Assembly: GCA_022709625.1 (NCBI GenBank)
Contig: JAKLIL010000096.1
Span: 1-6,904 of the forward strand
Length of the DNA stretch: 6,904 bases
Direction: 5' to 3'
Source: Verrucomicrobiota bacterium
GTDB taxonomy: Bacteria > Verrucomicrobiota > Kiritimatiellia > CAIQIC01 > Lenti-01
The notes below the pieces were generated by a model, which saw only the letters and a list, made by a program, of their open reading frames with translations, ran no database searches and was not told the origin of the DNA. This document shows positions 1 to 5,960 of the stretch, piece by piece. The translations under genes and the position numbers were made by a program. Position 1 is the first letter of the stretch; each line of letters starts with the position of its first letter.

Positions 1-269
1 GCGGCGAGACGGCCGCCGAACTGCTCGACGTGGCGCGGATCATCGAGGTCGAGGGCGACGGCGGAGCACGCCGCGGGCGATGCGCCCAGCTGCAGCGCGT
101 CCGCGATCGTCGCGCGCGCGTCGCGATCACTGGAGCGGTAGGTGATGATTACGTCGCACCCGGCGGCGGCGAGCGCGAGCGTGGTGGCGCGGCCGACGCG
201 CTTGGCGCCGCCGGTGACGAGGGCAACGGGTTGGCGGGCGGGGTGGTCCATGGGACGGGAGACTGCCAT
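1..269 (-). CDS. Short-chain dehydrogenase/reductase (SDR), N-terminal part only
   Basis: The gene runs off the left edge, so only about 89 N-terminal residues are visible. They show the first half of a Rossmann fold: a beta strand (PVALVTGG) and the nucleotide-binding motif TGGAKRVG at residues 19-26, then a strand VIITYRSS whose Arg-Ser is typical of NADPH-preferring members. The TGxxxR(V/L)G form, with Arg where classical SDRs have Gly, is the variant known from pteridine reductases (PTR1/FolM-like), but FabG-like enzymes can look similar. The catalytic Tyr-x-x-x-Lys lies outside the window, so substrate is not assignable. The ATG at 269 lies one base after the stop of the EpsI-like gene, so it is probably co-transcribed with it. 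A second in-frame ATG at 251 gives a protein 6 residues shorter and fits the motif spacing equally well. Neither start has a clear Shine-Dalgarno sequence. Confidence 0.85.
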   Translation of the reverse strand, partial: MAVSRPMDHPARQPVALVTGGAKRVGRATTLALAAAGCDVIITYRSSDRDARATIADALQLGASPAACSAVALDLDDPRHVEQFGGRLA

Positions 270-270
270 G

Positions 271-1041
271 TTATTCGGGTTTGAGCAAGGCGGGATGCAG
301 GAGGCTGGCGAAGTTGGCGATGGTTTGCAGATGGGCGTCGGAGCCGGGTTCGCGCGCGCCGGAGAGGGCGATGTAGGCCCAGCGGTGGGAAACGCCGTGG
401 ACGATGCGGTCGTAGCCCATCCAGGCCATGCGCTGCCAATGGGACGCGGTTTCGCGGTTTTTGCCGACGAACCAGTAGGCGTAGTAGGAACGGGCCACGC
501 CGCGGGCGCCGCCAGGTTCGTGGTAGGCAAAGTCCATGTCCAACACCATGACATCGAGCGGCTGCTCGCGGCCGTGCAGCGGGATGCGGATGACGCGCTC
601 CTTGACGATTTCGTGGCCGGCGGCCGTCATGCAGACCTGCGGGCGGTGGATGCTGGAGCGGTCGTCGCCGCTGAGGACGATGGCGGCGTGGAGCCCGTCG
701 CGGTTGCCGGGGCGGAGGTAGTGCTTGCGGACGAGGCCGGTGTCGGCCGGCAGCATCGCGCGCTCGGCCCAGTTCATGTTGCCGAGGGCGGCGCCGCATT
801 TCGGACAGACGGTCGGGTCCTGGAGTTCGAAGGACACGTACTGGCCGCCGCAGTCCCGGTTGGGGCAGAAGAGCAGGTCCGCGCCGCGCCAGTCGCCAAC
901 CTGTTCGGGCAGGCTCAGGACGATGCCGGCTTCGTCGGTGTTGGCGACGCCGGTCTTGAAGACCAGCGCCCAACCCGCCACCGCCAGGACGGCGATTACG
1001 AAGAGGCGCGGGCCAAGAACAGATTGACGATGCGTTTCCAT
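271..1041 (-). CDS. epsI: EpsI-family exosortase-associated protein with zinc-ribbon-like insert
   Basis: This 256-residue protein begins with a short basic stretch and one membrane segment (about residues 12-28, LFVIAVLAVAGWALVF). The rest should lie on the far side of the inner membrane. Family features of DUF3485/EpsI are visible: LPEQVGDWRG (44-53), a Tyr-containing region near 105-109, the IHRPQVC segment (131-137), and a Tyr-rich strand ARSYYAYWFV. EpsI proteins accompany exosortases in exopolysaccharide or protein-sorting loci, but their exact biochemical role is not settled. Unusual here is a Cys4 insert right after the GDW motif: CPNRDC (Cys59, Cys64) and CPKC (Cys79, Cys82), like a zinc ribbon. 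The start chosen is the ATG just before the membrane segment. It overlaps the end of the exosortase gene by 46 bases, which suggests translational coupling. The frame stays open far upstream, but that part is only the shadow of the exosortase gene. Confidence 0.85.
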   Translation of the reverse strand: METHRQSVLGPRLFVIAVLAVAGWALVFKTGVANTDEAGIVLSLPEQVGDWRGADLLFCPNRDCGGQYVSFELQDPTVCPKCGAALGNMNWAERAMLPADTGLVRKHYLRPGNRDGLHAAIVLSGDDRSSIHRPQVCMTAAGHEIVKERVIRIPLHGREQPLDVMVLDMDFAYHEPGGARGVARSYYAYWFVGKNRETASHWQRMAWMGYDRIVHGVSHRWAYIALSGAREPGSDAHLQTIANFASLLHPALLKPE

Positions 1042-1979
1042 GCGGTGCGGTAGTCCACGTTGAACAGGCGGTCGAGCGTAAACATCAGCGCGAGGCTGAT
1101 CAGGAAGATGGGATAGCCGGAGTAGTCGTGCCACAGGCCCATGGCGACGTCCTGCCCGAAGAAAGCGGCGACGACCACCACGAGGATGATTCGGCAGATG
1201 TTGGCCACGACCGCCACCGGAATGCTGCAAAGGAACAGCAGCCACTTCTTGAAGAGGGTCTTCTGGGTGAGCCAGGCGTAGAAAGCCATCAGCGCCGTCA
1301 TGGCCAGCAGCGACCGCAGGCCGCTGCATTCCGGGGCGACGTTGAAGGAAAAGGCGTTGCCCGCCGCCGAAAACAGCCCGGAGCCGACCCGCTGCACCTC
1401 GAGCCCGAAGCCGTTGAGGATGGCGCCGGAAACCGCCGTGGCGAAGAGCCGCAGGGGCGCCGTCATGCTGTCGATGAAGTTGAGCGGAATCGCCAGGAAC
1501 AGATAGCCGCACGGAAAGAGCAGCCAGCGGGCGAGGCTGAATCCATATATAAGGAAAGGCAGGCCCCAGAGCACGAGAATGAATCCGACCGCCGAAACGC
1601 GCGGTTGCTGCGCCAGGACGCCCATCCAATGCAGAACCAGGGCGGCCGCCACGACGATGGCGCCGCGCCAATCGGTGCGGCGCGGGGCGGCGGCGATTTC
1701 CCGGCGGCGGCGCCACAGCGCATAGAGGCTCGCGAGGGGCAGGAACCGGCAGTAGGCGTAGTCGCCTGTCCAGCGGCTGTCCAGCCAGCGGAACAGCGAA
1801 TGCCGGCAGGTGGCGACTTCCTGGCTGTTGCCGTGCAGATGGAACAGGAAGAACAACAAGCCGACGACCACGGCCCAGAAGCCGATTTCCAACTGCGCGG
1901 CGCCGGACAGGCGCGACCAGCGGAGGCCGCGCCTGACTTGCCAGGATGGGATCCGGTCGTTCATGCGCCGGGGGAACAT
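996..1979 (-). CDS. xrt: Exosortase (membrane transpeptidase/protease-like sorting enzyme)
   Basis: A 327-residue polytopic membrane protein with about eight hydrophobic segments. Exosortases recognise a C-terminal sorting tag (PEP-CTERM type) on exported proteins and are thought to cleave it and transfer the protein to a surface anchor. The three invariant residues are all here: Cys218 in APECSGLRSL, Arg263 in ANICRI, and His284 in LWHDYSGY. Their spacing and flanking residues match the family. It is followed, with overlap, by the EpsI-like gene, a standard exosortase pairing, which supports the assignment. The start is uncertain: ATG at 1979 or the in-frame ATG at 1964 (MNDRIPSW), neither with a good ribosome-binding site. 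The reading frame is open further upstream, but that would run into the divergent promoter and the neighbouring gene. The exosortase subtype and its substrate tag cannot be told from this window. Confidence 0.93.
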   Translation of the reverse strand: MFPRRMNDRIPSWQVRRGLRWSRLSGAAQLEIGFWAVVVGLLFFLFHLHGNSQEVATCRHSLFRWLDSRWTGDYAYCRFLPLASLYALWRRRREIAAAPRRTDWRGAIVVAAALVLHWMGVLAQQPRVSAVGFILVLWGLPFLIYGFSLARWLLFPCGYLFLAIPLNFIDSMTAPLRLFATAVSGAILNGFGLEVQRVGSGLFSAAGNAFSFNVAPECSGLRSLLAMTALMAFYAWLTQKTLFKKWLLFLCSIPVAVVANICRIILVVVVAAFFGQDVAMGLWHDYSGYPIFLISLALMFTLDRLFNVDYRTAWKRIVNLFLARASS

Positions 1980-2018
1980 AGCCGATGGCGGGGCCGGTTG
2001 CAACGGGCAAAGTCCGGA

Positions 2019-2047
2019 TTGAATCGCCTCCGCCGTTGTCCTACCCT
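2019..2047 (+). promoter_or_regulatory. Sigma70-type promoter of the KTSC-PLD gene
   Basis: TTGAAT (2019-2024) and TACCCT (2042-2047) are separated by exactly 17 bases. The predicted start of transcription is near 2054, giving a leader of about 23 bases before the ATG at 2077. It sits in the short region between two divergent genes. Prediction from sequence only. Confidence 0.55.
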
Positions 2048-2056
2048 TGGCGCCAA
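2047..2056. promoter_or_regulatory. 10-bp perfect palindrome at the predicted transcription start
   Basis: TTGGCGCCAA is a perfect inverted repeat that overlaps the last base of the predicted -10 box and reaches the predicted +1 of the KTSC-PLD gene. A dimeric repressor could bind there and affect both divergent genes. A 10-bp palindrome in GC-rich DNA can also occur by chance, so this is only a candidate operator. Confidence 0.25.
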
Positions 2057-2076
2057 ACCGGAAAGCGAGACACGGC

Positions 2077-2889
2077 ATGGGCATGAATTGGAAAGCGGCG
2101 GCGCTGGCCGTCGGGGTATGGGCGGCCGTTCCGGCATGGGCCGTGGTGGAACGGGCGGAGACGGGCAGCACCTGGCTCAAGGAGGCGGCGTTCGAATACG
2201 ACGAAGGGGCGACCGACGGCACGCTCACGGTGCGGCTGGGCGACGACCCTACGCCGATCCGCTATTTCGAGGTGCCGCTCGAGACGTGGAACGAATTCAA
2301 GGCCGCGGAATCCAAGGGGTCGTTCTACGGGAAAAACGTCCGGCAGCGCTACGAGCGGCAGTACGGCAAATCGCGGCAAGAGGTCTTCGATTCGCCGATC
2401 CCGATCCAAACGCAGGTCGACGCCCTCTGCGCGTTCAACGAGGAATGCGAAGGCGTGGTGCTGGCCGGCATCGAGAAGAGCCGCGAGAGCATCTGGGTGG
2501 CGGCCTACGCGTTCACCCGCACGCGGATCGCCGCGGCGCTGGTGCGCGCACACCAGCGCGGCGTGCGCGTCGCCGTCAAAATGGACGCCAACCAGGCCGA
2601 GTTCCCCGGCGCGCGCAAGCTGATCGACTGGCTGCGCCGGGAGGGCATTCCCGTCACGCTGATCCACGTCGCGGGGGAATACTCGGCGATGCACAACAAA
2701 TTTATGGTATTCGACCTGCGCTGGGTCGTGACGGGCAGCTACAACTTCACGACCGTGGCCCAGGTGTCCAACTGGGAAAACCTGGTGTGGCTCGATTCGC
2801 CGGACATGGCGGAGCAGTACAAGCAGGCCTGGGACGCGATCGTCTCCGACGAAGTCGTCGAGCCGAAAGCGGACGCCGCGGAGGAATGA
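2077..2889 (+). CDS. Exported KTSC-domain / phospholipase D-like (single HKD) protein
   Basis: A 270-residue protein in three parts. Residues 1-22 form a signal peptide (basic start, hydrophobic core, AWA before the predicted cut). Residues about 31-92 match the KTSC domain: STWLKEAAFEYD, then IRYFEVPLETWNEF and SKGSFYGKNVRQRY. Residues about 110-255 form one phospholipase D-superfamily unit, with SIWVAAYAFT, GVRVAVKMDANQ and the HKD motif (His206, Lys208, Asp213), followed by GSYNFT and NWEN (232-235). Single-HKD proteins such as the nuclease Nuc act as dimers and cut phosphodiester bonds in nucleic acids or lipids, so a periplasmic nuclease or phospholipase is plausible. The substrate is unknown. 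KTSC is a small domain of poorly defined role. ATG 2077 is preferred because a purine-rich GCGAGA lies 7 bases upstream; ATG 2083 is the alternative. The gene has its own promoter, divergent from the exosortase. Confidence 0.9.
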   Translation: MGMNWKAAALAVGVWAAVPAWAVVERAETGSTWLKEAAFEYDEGATDGTLTVRLGDDPTPIRYFEVPLETWNEFKAAESKGSFYGKNVRQRYERQYGKSRQEVFDSPIPIQTQVDALCAFNEECEGVVLAGIEKSRESIWVAAYAFTRTRIAAALVRAHQRGVRVAVKMDANQAEFPGARKLIDWLRREGIPVTLIHVAGEYSAMHNKFMVFDLRWVVTGSYNFTTVAQVSNWENLVWLDSPDMAEQYKQAWDAIVSDEVVEPKADAAEE

Positions 2890-2909
2890 GCAGTGGAGCG
2901 AGCGGGCCG

Positions 2910-2939
2910 TTGACGGCGCGGCGTCCGCGGGCTTAGGAT
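2910..2939 (+). promoter_or_regulatory. Promoter of the yicC-gmk-coaC-coaB operon
   Basis: TTGACG (2910-2915) and TAGGAT (2934-2939) are 18 bases apart, in the 92-base gap between the KTSC-PLD gene and yicC. The -10 spelling TAGGnT recurs at the nfu promoter. Start of transcription is expected near 2946. Confidence 0.55.
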
Positions 2940-2981
2940 GATTGCAGGATCGGCCCGGCCGATCCGGGAACGGAACGGAGC

Positions 2982-3869
2982 ATGAGTTTGACGAGCATGA
3001 CGGGCCGCGGCGCGGGCGCGGCCGCCGGCCGCTTGGCGCATGTCGAGGTCGAATTGAGCAGCGTGAACCGCAAGCAGCTCGACGTGGACGTGGCCTTGCC
3101 CCGGTTTCTGGCTTCGTACGAGGCGCGCGTGCAGGCCTGCATCCGGGCGCGGCTGGCGCGCGGCCGCGTCACGGGGGAAATCCGGGTGGTCTGGGCGGAG
3201 GCGGCGCAGGCCGCCGGCGCGCGGGTGGACCTGGGGCTGGCCCGGGCCAGCGTAGCCGCGCTGCGCGCCGCCGCCAAGCAGCTCGACCTACCGGACGATC
3301 TGCAGGCCTCGGCGCTGTTGGCGCTGCCGGGACTCGTGGTGCTGGAACACGGCGAACGCGATCTCGAAGCCCTGTGGCCCACGGTCGCCAAGGCGCTGGC
3401 GGCCGCGCTGGCGCGGCTGCAAGCCATGCGGAACAAGGAAGGCGCCGCCCTGGGCCGCGACCTGCGGGCGCGGCTGCGGAGCATGCGGAAAGAGGCGGCC
3501 GAAATTGCCCGCCGCGCGCCGGGCGTCGCGGAAACCTACCGCGCGAACCTGCGCCAGCGGATCGAAGCCGCGCTGCCGGGCACGGACTTGGCCGTCGACG
3601 AGCGCCTGCTGAAGGGAATCGCGTTGTTCGCCGACAAGGCGGACGTGACCGAGGAGCTCGTGCGGCTACACAGCCATTTCCGGCAGGCGGACGACCTGCT
3701 GAAGCGCGGCGGCGTGACCGGGCGCGCCCTGGATTTCCTGGCGCAGGAAATGGCGCGCGAATTCAATACGCTCGGCGCCAAGGCCAACGACGCCGCGATC
3801 GTGCGCCGGGTGGTCGCGTGCAAGGCGGAACTGGAACGCTTCCGCGAACAGGTGCAAAACGTCGAATGA
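2982..3869 (+). CDS. yicC: YicC/YloC family endoribonuclease
   Basis: A 295-residue protein of the usual family length. The N-terminal domain opens with the signature SMTGRG (5-10), followed by VELSSVNRKQLDV and the Arg-rich RARLARGRVTGEI segment. The C-terminal DUF1732 domain is highly conserved: LFADKADVTEELVRLHSH, then GRALDFLAQEMAREFNTLGAKAND, ending in ELERFREQVQNVE. E. coli YicC is reported to be an endoribonuclease involved in small-RNA turnover; the activity here is inferred by family. The ATG at 2982 is preceded by the purine-rich GGAACGGAG, with GGAA 6 bases from the start. It is the first gene of a compact operon: gmk begins 13 bases after its stop, and the gmk Shine-Dalgarno sequence overlaps this stop codon. 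Confidence 0.95.
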   Translation: MSLTSMTGRGAGAAAGRLAHVEVELSSVNRKQLDVDVALPRFLASYEARVQACIRARLARGRVTGEIRVVWAEAAQAAGARVDLGLARASVAALRAAAKQLDLPDDLQASALLALPGLVVLEHGERDLEALWPTVAKALAAALARLQAMRNKEGAALGRDLRARLRSMRKEAAEIARRAPGVAETYRANLRQRIEAALPGTDLAVDERLLKGIALFADKADVTEELVRLHSHFRQADDLLKRGGVTGRALDFLAQEMAREFNTLGAKANDAAIVRRVVACKAELERFREQVQNVE

Positions 3870-3882
3870 GGAGGAAGGCGGA

Positions 3883-4524
3883 ATGAACGGTATCAAGCCC
3901 TGCTGGAAGAACATCGTGTTCGTGGTGTCCGCGCCGTCGGGCGCGGGCAAGACCACGCTGTGCGACAAGCTGCAGAAGGAATTCAAGGACATCCACTACG
4001 CCATCACGGCCACGACGCGCGCGCCGCGCGGCGACGAGGTGGACGGCAAGAGCTACTATTTCATGACGATGGCGGACTTCGAGAAAAAGCTGGCGGCGGG
4101 CGGCTTCATCGAAAGCGCCGTGGTGCACGGCAACCGCTACGGTTCGCCCAAGGGTCCCGTGGTGGCGGCGCTGGAAGACGGCTGCGACGTGCTGATGAAC
4201 CTGGACGTGCAGGGCGCCGCCGCCGTCCGCCAGTACATCGCGGCCGCCCCGGAAAGCGACCCGCTCAAGCGCACGCTGGTGGACATCTTCGTGGTGCCGC
4301 CCTCGGCGGAGATCCTCCGCAACCGGCTCGTCGCGCGCGGCACCGACGCCCTCGACGTCATCGAGAAGCGCATGCGCCAGGCGCGCGAGGAAATCGCCCA
4401 CTGGCAGGAATACAAGTACATGGTCGTGAACGACGATCTGGCGGAGGCCTACGACAACATGCGGGCGATCATTCTGGCCGAACGGCACCGCATCGACAAC
4501 CGGCGGGAGGAATACCATGGCTAA
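3883..4524 (+). CDS. gmk: Guanylate kinase
   Basis: A 213-residue cytoplasmic enzyme that phosphorylates GMP to GDP with ATP. The P-loop is SAPSGAGKTTL (16-26). The GMP-binding segment is TATTRAPRGDEVDG, with Arg46 and Arg49. Further GMP contacts are Tyr58, Glu77, Tyr86 and Ser88 (in ESAVVHGNRYGSPK), and LNLD-type MNLDVQGA follows. The lid region (ARGTDALDVIEKRM) and the terminal VVNDDL motif are present. The Ser that usually opens the S-x-T-T-R motif is Thr42, a conservative change. An ideal AGGAGG (3869-3874) sits 8 bases before the ATG. The end overlaps coaC by 8 bases, so gmk and coaC are probably translationally coupled. No rpoZ lies between gmk and the coa genes, unlike the common gmk-rpoZ-coaBC order. 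Confidence 0.97.
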   Translation: MNGIKPCWKNIVFVVSAPSGAGKTTLCDKLQKEFKDIHYAITATTRAPRGDEVDGKSYYFMTMADFEKKLAAGGFIESAVVHGNRYGSPKGPVVAALEDGCDVLMNLDVQGAAAVRQYIAAAPESDPLKRTLVDIFVVPPSAEILRNRLVARGTDALDVIEKRMRQAREEIAHWQEYKYMVVNDDLAEAYDNMRAIILAERHRIDNRREEYHG

Positions 4525-5068
4525 GGCGCAACCGAAAATCCTGCTGGGCGTCACCGGCTCGATCGCGGCCTACAAGGCCGCGGAGCTGGCGCGACTCATG
4601 CTCAAGCGCGGCTGGGACGTGTGGGTCGTCATGACGTCTTGCGCGACGCAGTACGTTGGCCCCCTGACGTTCCGCGCGTTGACCGGCCATCCGGTGGCGC
4701 ACGGGACCTTTGCGGAACGGGAGCAGGAAACCTATACCCACCTCGGCTTGACGGAGGGCGCCGCAGCGCTGGTCGTCGCGCCGTGTTCGGCCCAGACCCT
4801 CGCGCGGCTGGCGCACGGCTTCGCCGACGACGTGCTCGGCTGCGCCGCCCTGGCGCTGGACGCGCCGCTGCTGGTCGCGCCCGCGATGAACGCGCGGATG
4901 TGGAAGAATCCCGCCGTGCAGGAAAACGTGGCGACGCTCCAGCGGCGCGGCGCGATTGTCGTGCCGCCGGGGAAAGGCGAACTGGCGTGCGGCGACGTGG
5001 GCGAAGGGCGCCTGAGCGATCTGGACGCCATCGTGCGGGCGGTCGCCCGCGTCCTCGCCGCGGGCTGA
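4517..5068 (+). CDS. coaC: Phosphopantothenoylcysteine decarboxylase (stand-alone CoaC)
   Basis: A 183-residue flavoprotein that decarboxylates 4'-phosphopantothenoylcysteine to 4'-phosphopantetheine in coenzyme A synthesis. It matches the N-terminal half of bifunctional CoaBC (Dfp). The key residues fall at the same numbers as in E. coli Dfp: His75 (YTHLGL), Asn125 in the PAMNARMW motif, and Cys158 in the substrate-recognition flap (LACGDVGEGR). The FMN-binding start GVTGSIAAYKA is also present. It begins inside the end of gmk (ATGGCTAA overlap), with GGGAGG (4505-4510) 6 bases upstream as ribosome-binding site. The domain ends cleanly with a TGA four bases before the start of coaB, in a different frame. 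Both halves are intact, so this is a natural split and not a broken fusion. Confidence 0.96.
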   Translation: MAKAQPKILLGVTGSIAAYKAAELARLMLKRGWDVWVVMTSCATQYVGPLTFRALTGHPVAHGTFAEREQETYTHLGLTEGAAALVVAPCSAQTLARLAHGFADDVLGCAALALDAPLLVAPAMNARMWKNPAVQENVATLQRRGAIVVPPGKGELACGDVGEGRLSDLDAIVRAVARVLAAG

Positions 5069-5072
5069 CCGC

Positions 5073-5720
5073 GTGAAGGTGCTGGTGACAGCCGGACCCA
5101 CGCGGGAAGCCATCGATCCCGTGCGGTTCGTCAGCAACCGCTCCAGCGGCAAGATGGGCTACGCCGTCGCCGCCGCCGCGCTGGCCGCCGGCCACGAGGT
5201 GTGTCTCGTGACGGGGCCGGTCGCGCTGGCGCCGCCGCCCGGCGCGGAGGTCGTGCGCGTGACGACGGCGGCCGACATGCTCGCCGCCGTGCGGAAGCGC
5301 GTGCGCGCCTGCGACCTGCTGGTCATGGCCGCCGCCGTCGCGGACTGGCGCCCGCGGCATCCCGCGCGGCGCAAGCTGAAGAAAAGCGCCGGCCCGCCGC
5401 GCATCGACTGGGAGCCCACGCCGGACATCCTGAAAACGATCGCGCCGCTCAAAAAAAAGACGCAGACGTTCTGCGGCTTCGCGGCGGAAACGCACGACCT
5501 CGCGCGCGCGGCGCGCCGCAAGCTGCGCGAAAAAAATCTCGACGCCATCGCCGCGAACGACGTGTCGCGCCCGGACCGCGGCTTCGCGGTGGACCGCAAC
5601 GCGCTGACGATTTATTTCGCCGCCGGCCGCGCGCGGCGCGTCGCGCTCGCGCCGAAAGCGGAATGCGCGGCGCGCCTGCTGCGCGCGCTGGAGGAAATTT
5701 GCGCCCGGAAAAAAAAGTGA
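5073..5720 (+). CDS. coaB: Phosphopantothenate-cysteine ligase (stand-alone CoaB)
   Basis: A 215-residue enzyme that joins cysteine to 4'-phosphopantothenate, the step before CoaC. It starts with GTG, directly at the first strand KVLVTAGPTREAIDPVR. Conserved elements are SNRSSGKMG (Asn22, equivalent to E. coli Asn210), the substrate-cap AAVADW (85-92), Lys101 in RRKLKKS (equivalent to Lys289), CGFAAET and NDVSRPDRGF. The E. coli numbering is offset by a constant 188, showing that no internal segment is lost over this stretch. It lies 4 bases after coaC in another frame. Odd points are three A-tracts in an otherwise GC-rich gene (5451-5458, 5530-5536, 5709-5716), the last giving a C-terminal Lys-Lys-Lys just before the stop. 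CTP or ATP use cannot be told from the sequence by eye. Confidence 0.95.
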   Translation: MKVLVTAGPTREAIDPVRFVSNRSSGKMGYAVAAAALAAGHEVCLVTGPVALAPPPGAEVVRVTTAADMLAAVRKRVRACDLLVMAAAVADWRPRHPARRKLKKSAGPPRIDWEPTPDILKTIAPLKKKTQTFCGFAAETHDLARAARRKLREKNLDAIAANDVSRPDRGFAVDRNALTIYFAAGRARRVALAPKAECAARLLRALEEICARKKK

Positions 5721-5731
5721 AAATTTTTTCC
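5707..5731 (+). terminator. AT-rich hairpin at the end of coaB (weak terminator candidate)
   Basis: GGAAAAAA (5707-5714) and TTTTTTCC (5724-5731) form an 8-bp perfect inverted repeat across the coaB stop, with a 9-base loop. The 3' arm supplies a U6 run, but the stem is AT-rich and not followed by further T's. It may slow or partly end transcription. The same DNA also serves as the A/T-rich upstream part of the next promoter, which may be its true role. Confidence 0.3.
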
Positions 5732-5769
5732 AAAAAGCATTGACGTTGTTAATAACTCCGCATTACTGT
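5718..5769 (+). promoter_or_regulatory. Strong promoter with UP-like element, upstream of the Lys-rich peptide
   Basis: TTGACG (5740-5745) and TACTGT (5764-5769) are 18 bases apart. Directly upstream, 5720-5736 holds AAAATTTTTT, CC, then AAAAA. This follows the known E. coli UP-element pattern (AAA, A/T-rich T block, gap, AAA) at nearly every specified position and in about the right place relative to the -35 box. Such elements bind the RNA polymerase alpha C-terminal domain and raise transcription strongly. The predicted start is near 5777. The -10 box is only a partial match. Confidence 0.6.
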
Positions 5770-5776
5770 GTTTACC

Positions 5777-5960
5777 AACGAGATGAAAAAGACGGAAACC
5801 AGCTTGAGCAACCTTCCAAAAGCGGGCCTTTCTCGGCGGCCCGAGGCGTTCCCGCCAGCGATTTAAGCGAACCCGAAACACAGGACAATGTTTCCATGCA
5901 CAACTTCAAGAATACCCTGACCGCCTTGGTGCGTCAGGTTGGAAGGGGGGGAAATCCACA
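5777..5960 (+). promoter_or_regulatory. Long leader with potential RNA structure around the ribosome-binding site
   Basis: About 184 transcribed bases precede the Lys-rich ORF. Three helices can form: P1, CCTTCCAA (5812-5819) with TTGGAAGG (5939-5946); P2, CGGGCC (5823-5828) with GGCCCG (5838-5843); P3, CCTGAC (5916-5921) with GTCAGG (5933-5938). P3 ends exactly where P1 begins, so the two could stack into one multi-branch fold. The 3' strand of P1 overlaps the start of the purine-rich ribosome-binding stretch (5941-5951), so the fold could hide it. An alternative hairpin CTCGG/CCGAG (5832-5836, 5841-5845) excludes P2. The leader also holds a possible 27-codon ORF (ATG 5783, stop 5864-5866) with no clear ribosome-binding site. 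No known riboswitch class is recognised. Confidence 0.4.

Noticed and set aside
142..1053. A 303-codon plus-strand open frame
   Set aside because: It is antisense to the EpsI-like gene, which has clear family motifs. The antisense product has none.
271..2010. A 579-codon minus-strand open frame that would fuse upstream sequence to the EpsI-like protein
   Set aside because: Its upstream part is the exosortase gene read in another frame and is low-complexity Arg/Pro/Ala. The real protein begins at the Met before the single membrane segment (1041).
2035..2076. A minus-strand promoter for the exosortase using TAGGAC (opposite strand near 2038-2043)
   Set aside because: No acceptable -35 box lies 16-18 bases upstream, so I do not call it, although some promoter must exist in or near this gap.
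1980..2228. A longer exosortase starting as far upstream as 2228
   Set aside because: It would cross the divergent promoter and the start of the KTSC-PLD gene, and the added residues show no domain or membrane segment.
1128..2936. A 602-codon plus-strand open frame
   Set aside because: It runs antisense to the exosortase and out of frame through the KTSC-PLD gene, with no recognisable domain. Long shadow frames are common in GC-rich DNA.
4517..5720. coaC/coaB as one frameshifted, broken coaBC
   Set aside because: Each part has all key residues, a clean domain end or start, and coaB starts exactly at its first strand. A natural split is the simpler reading.
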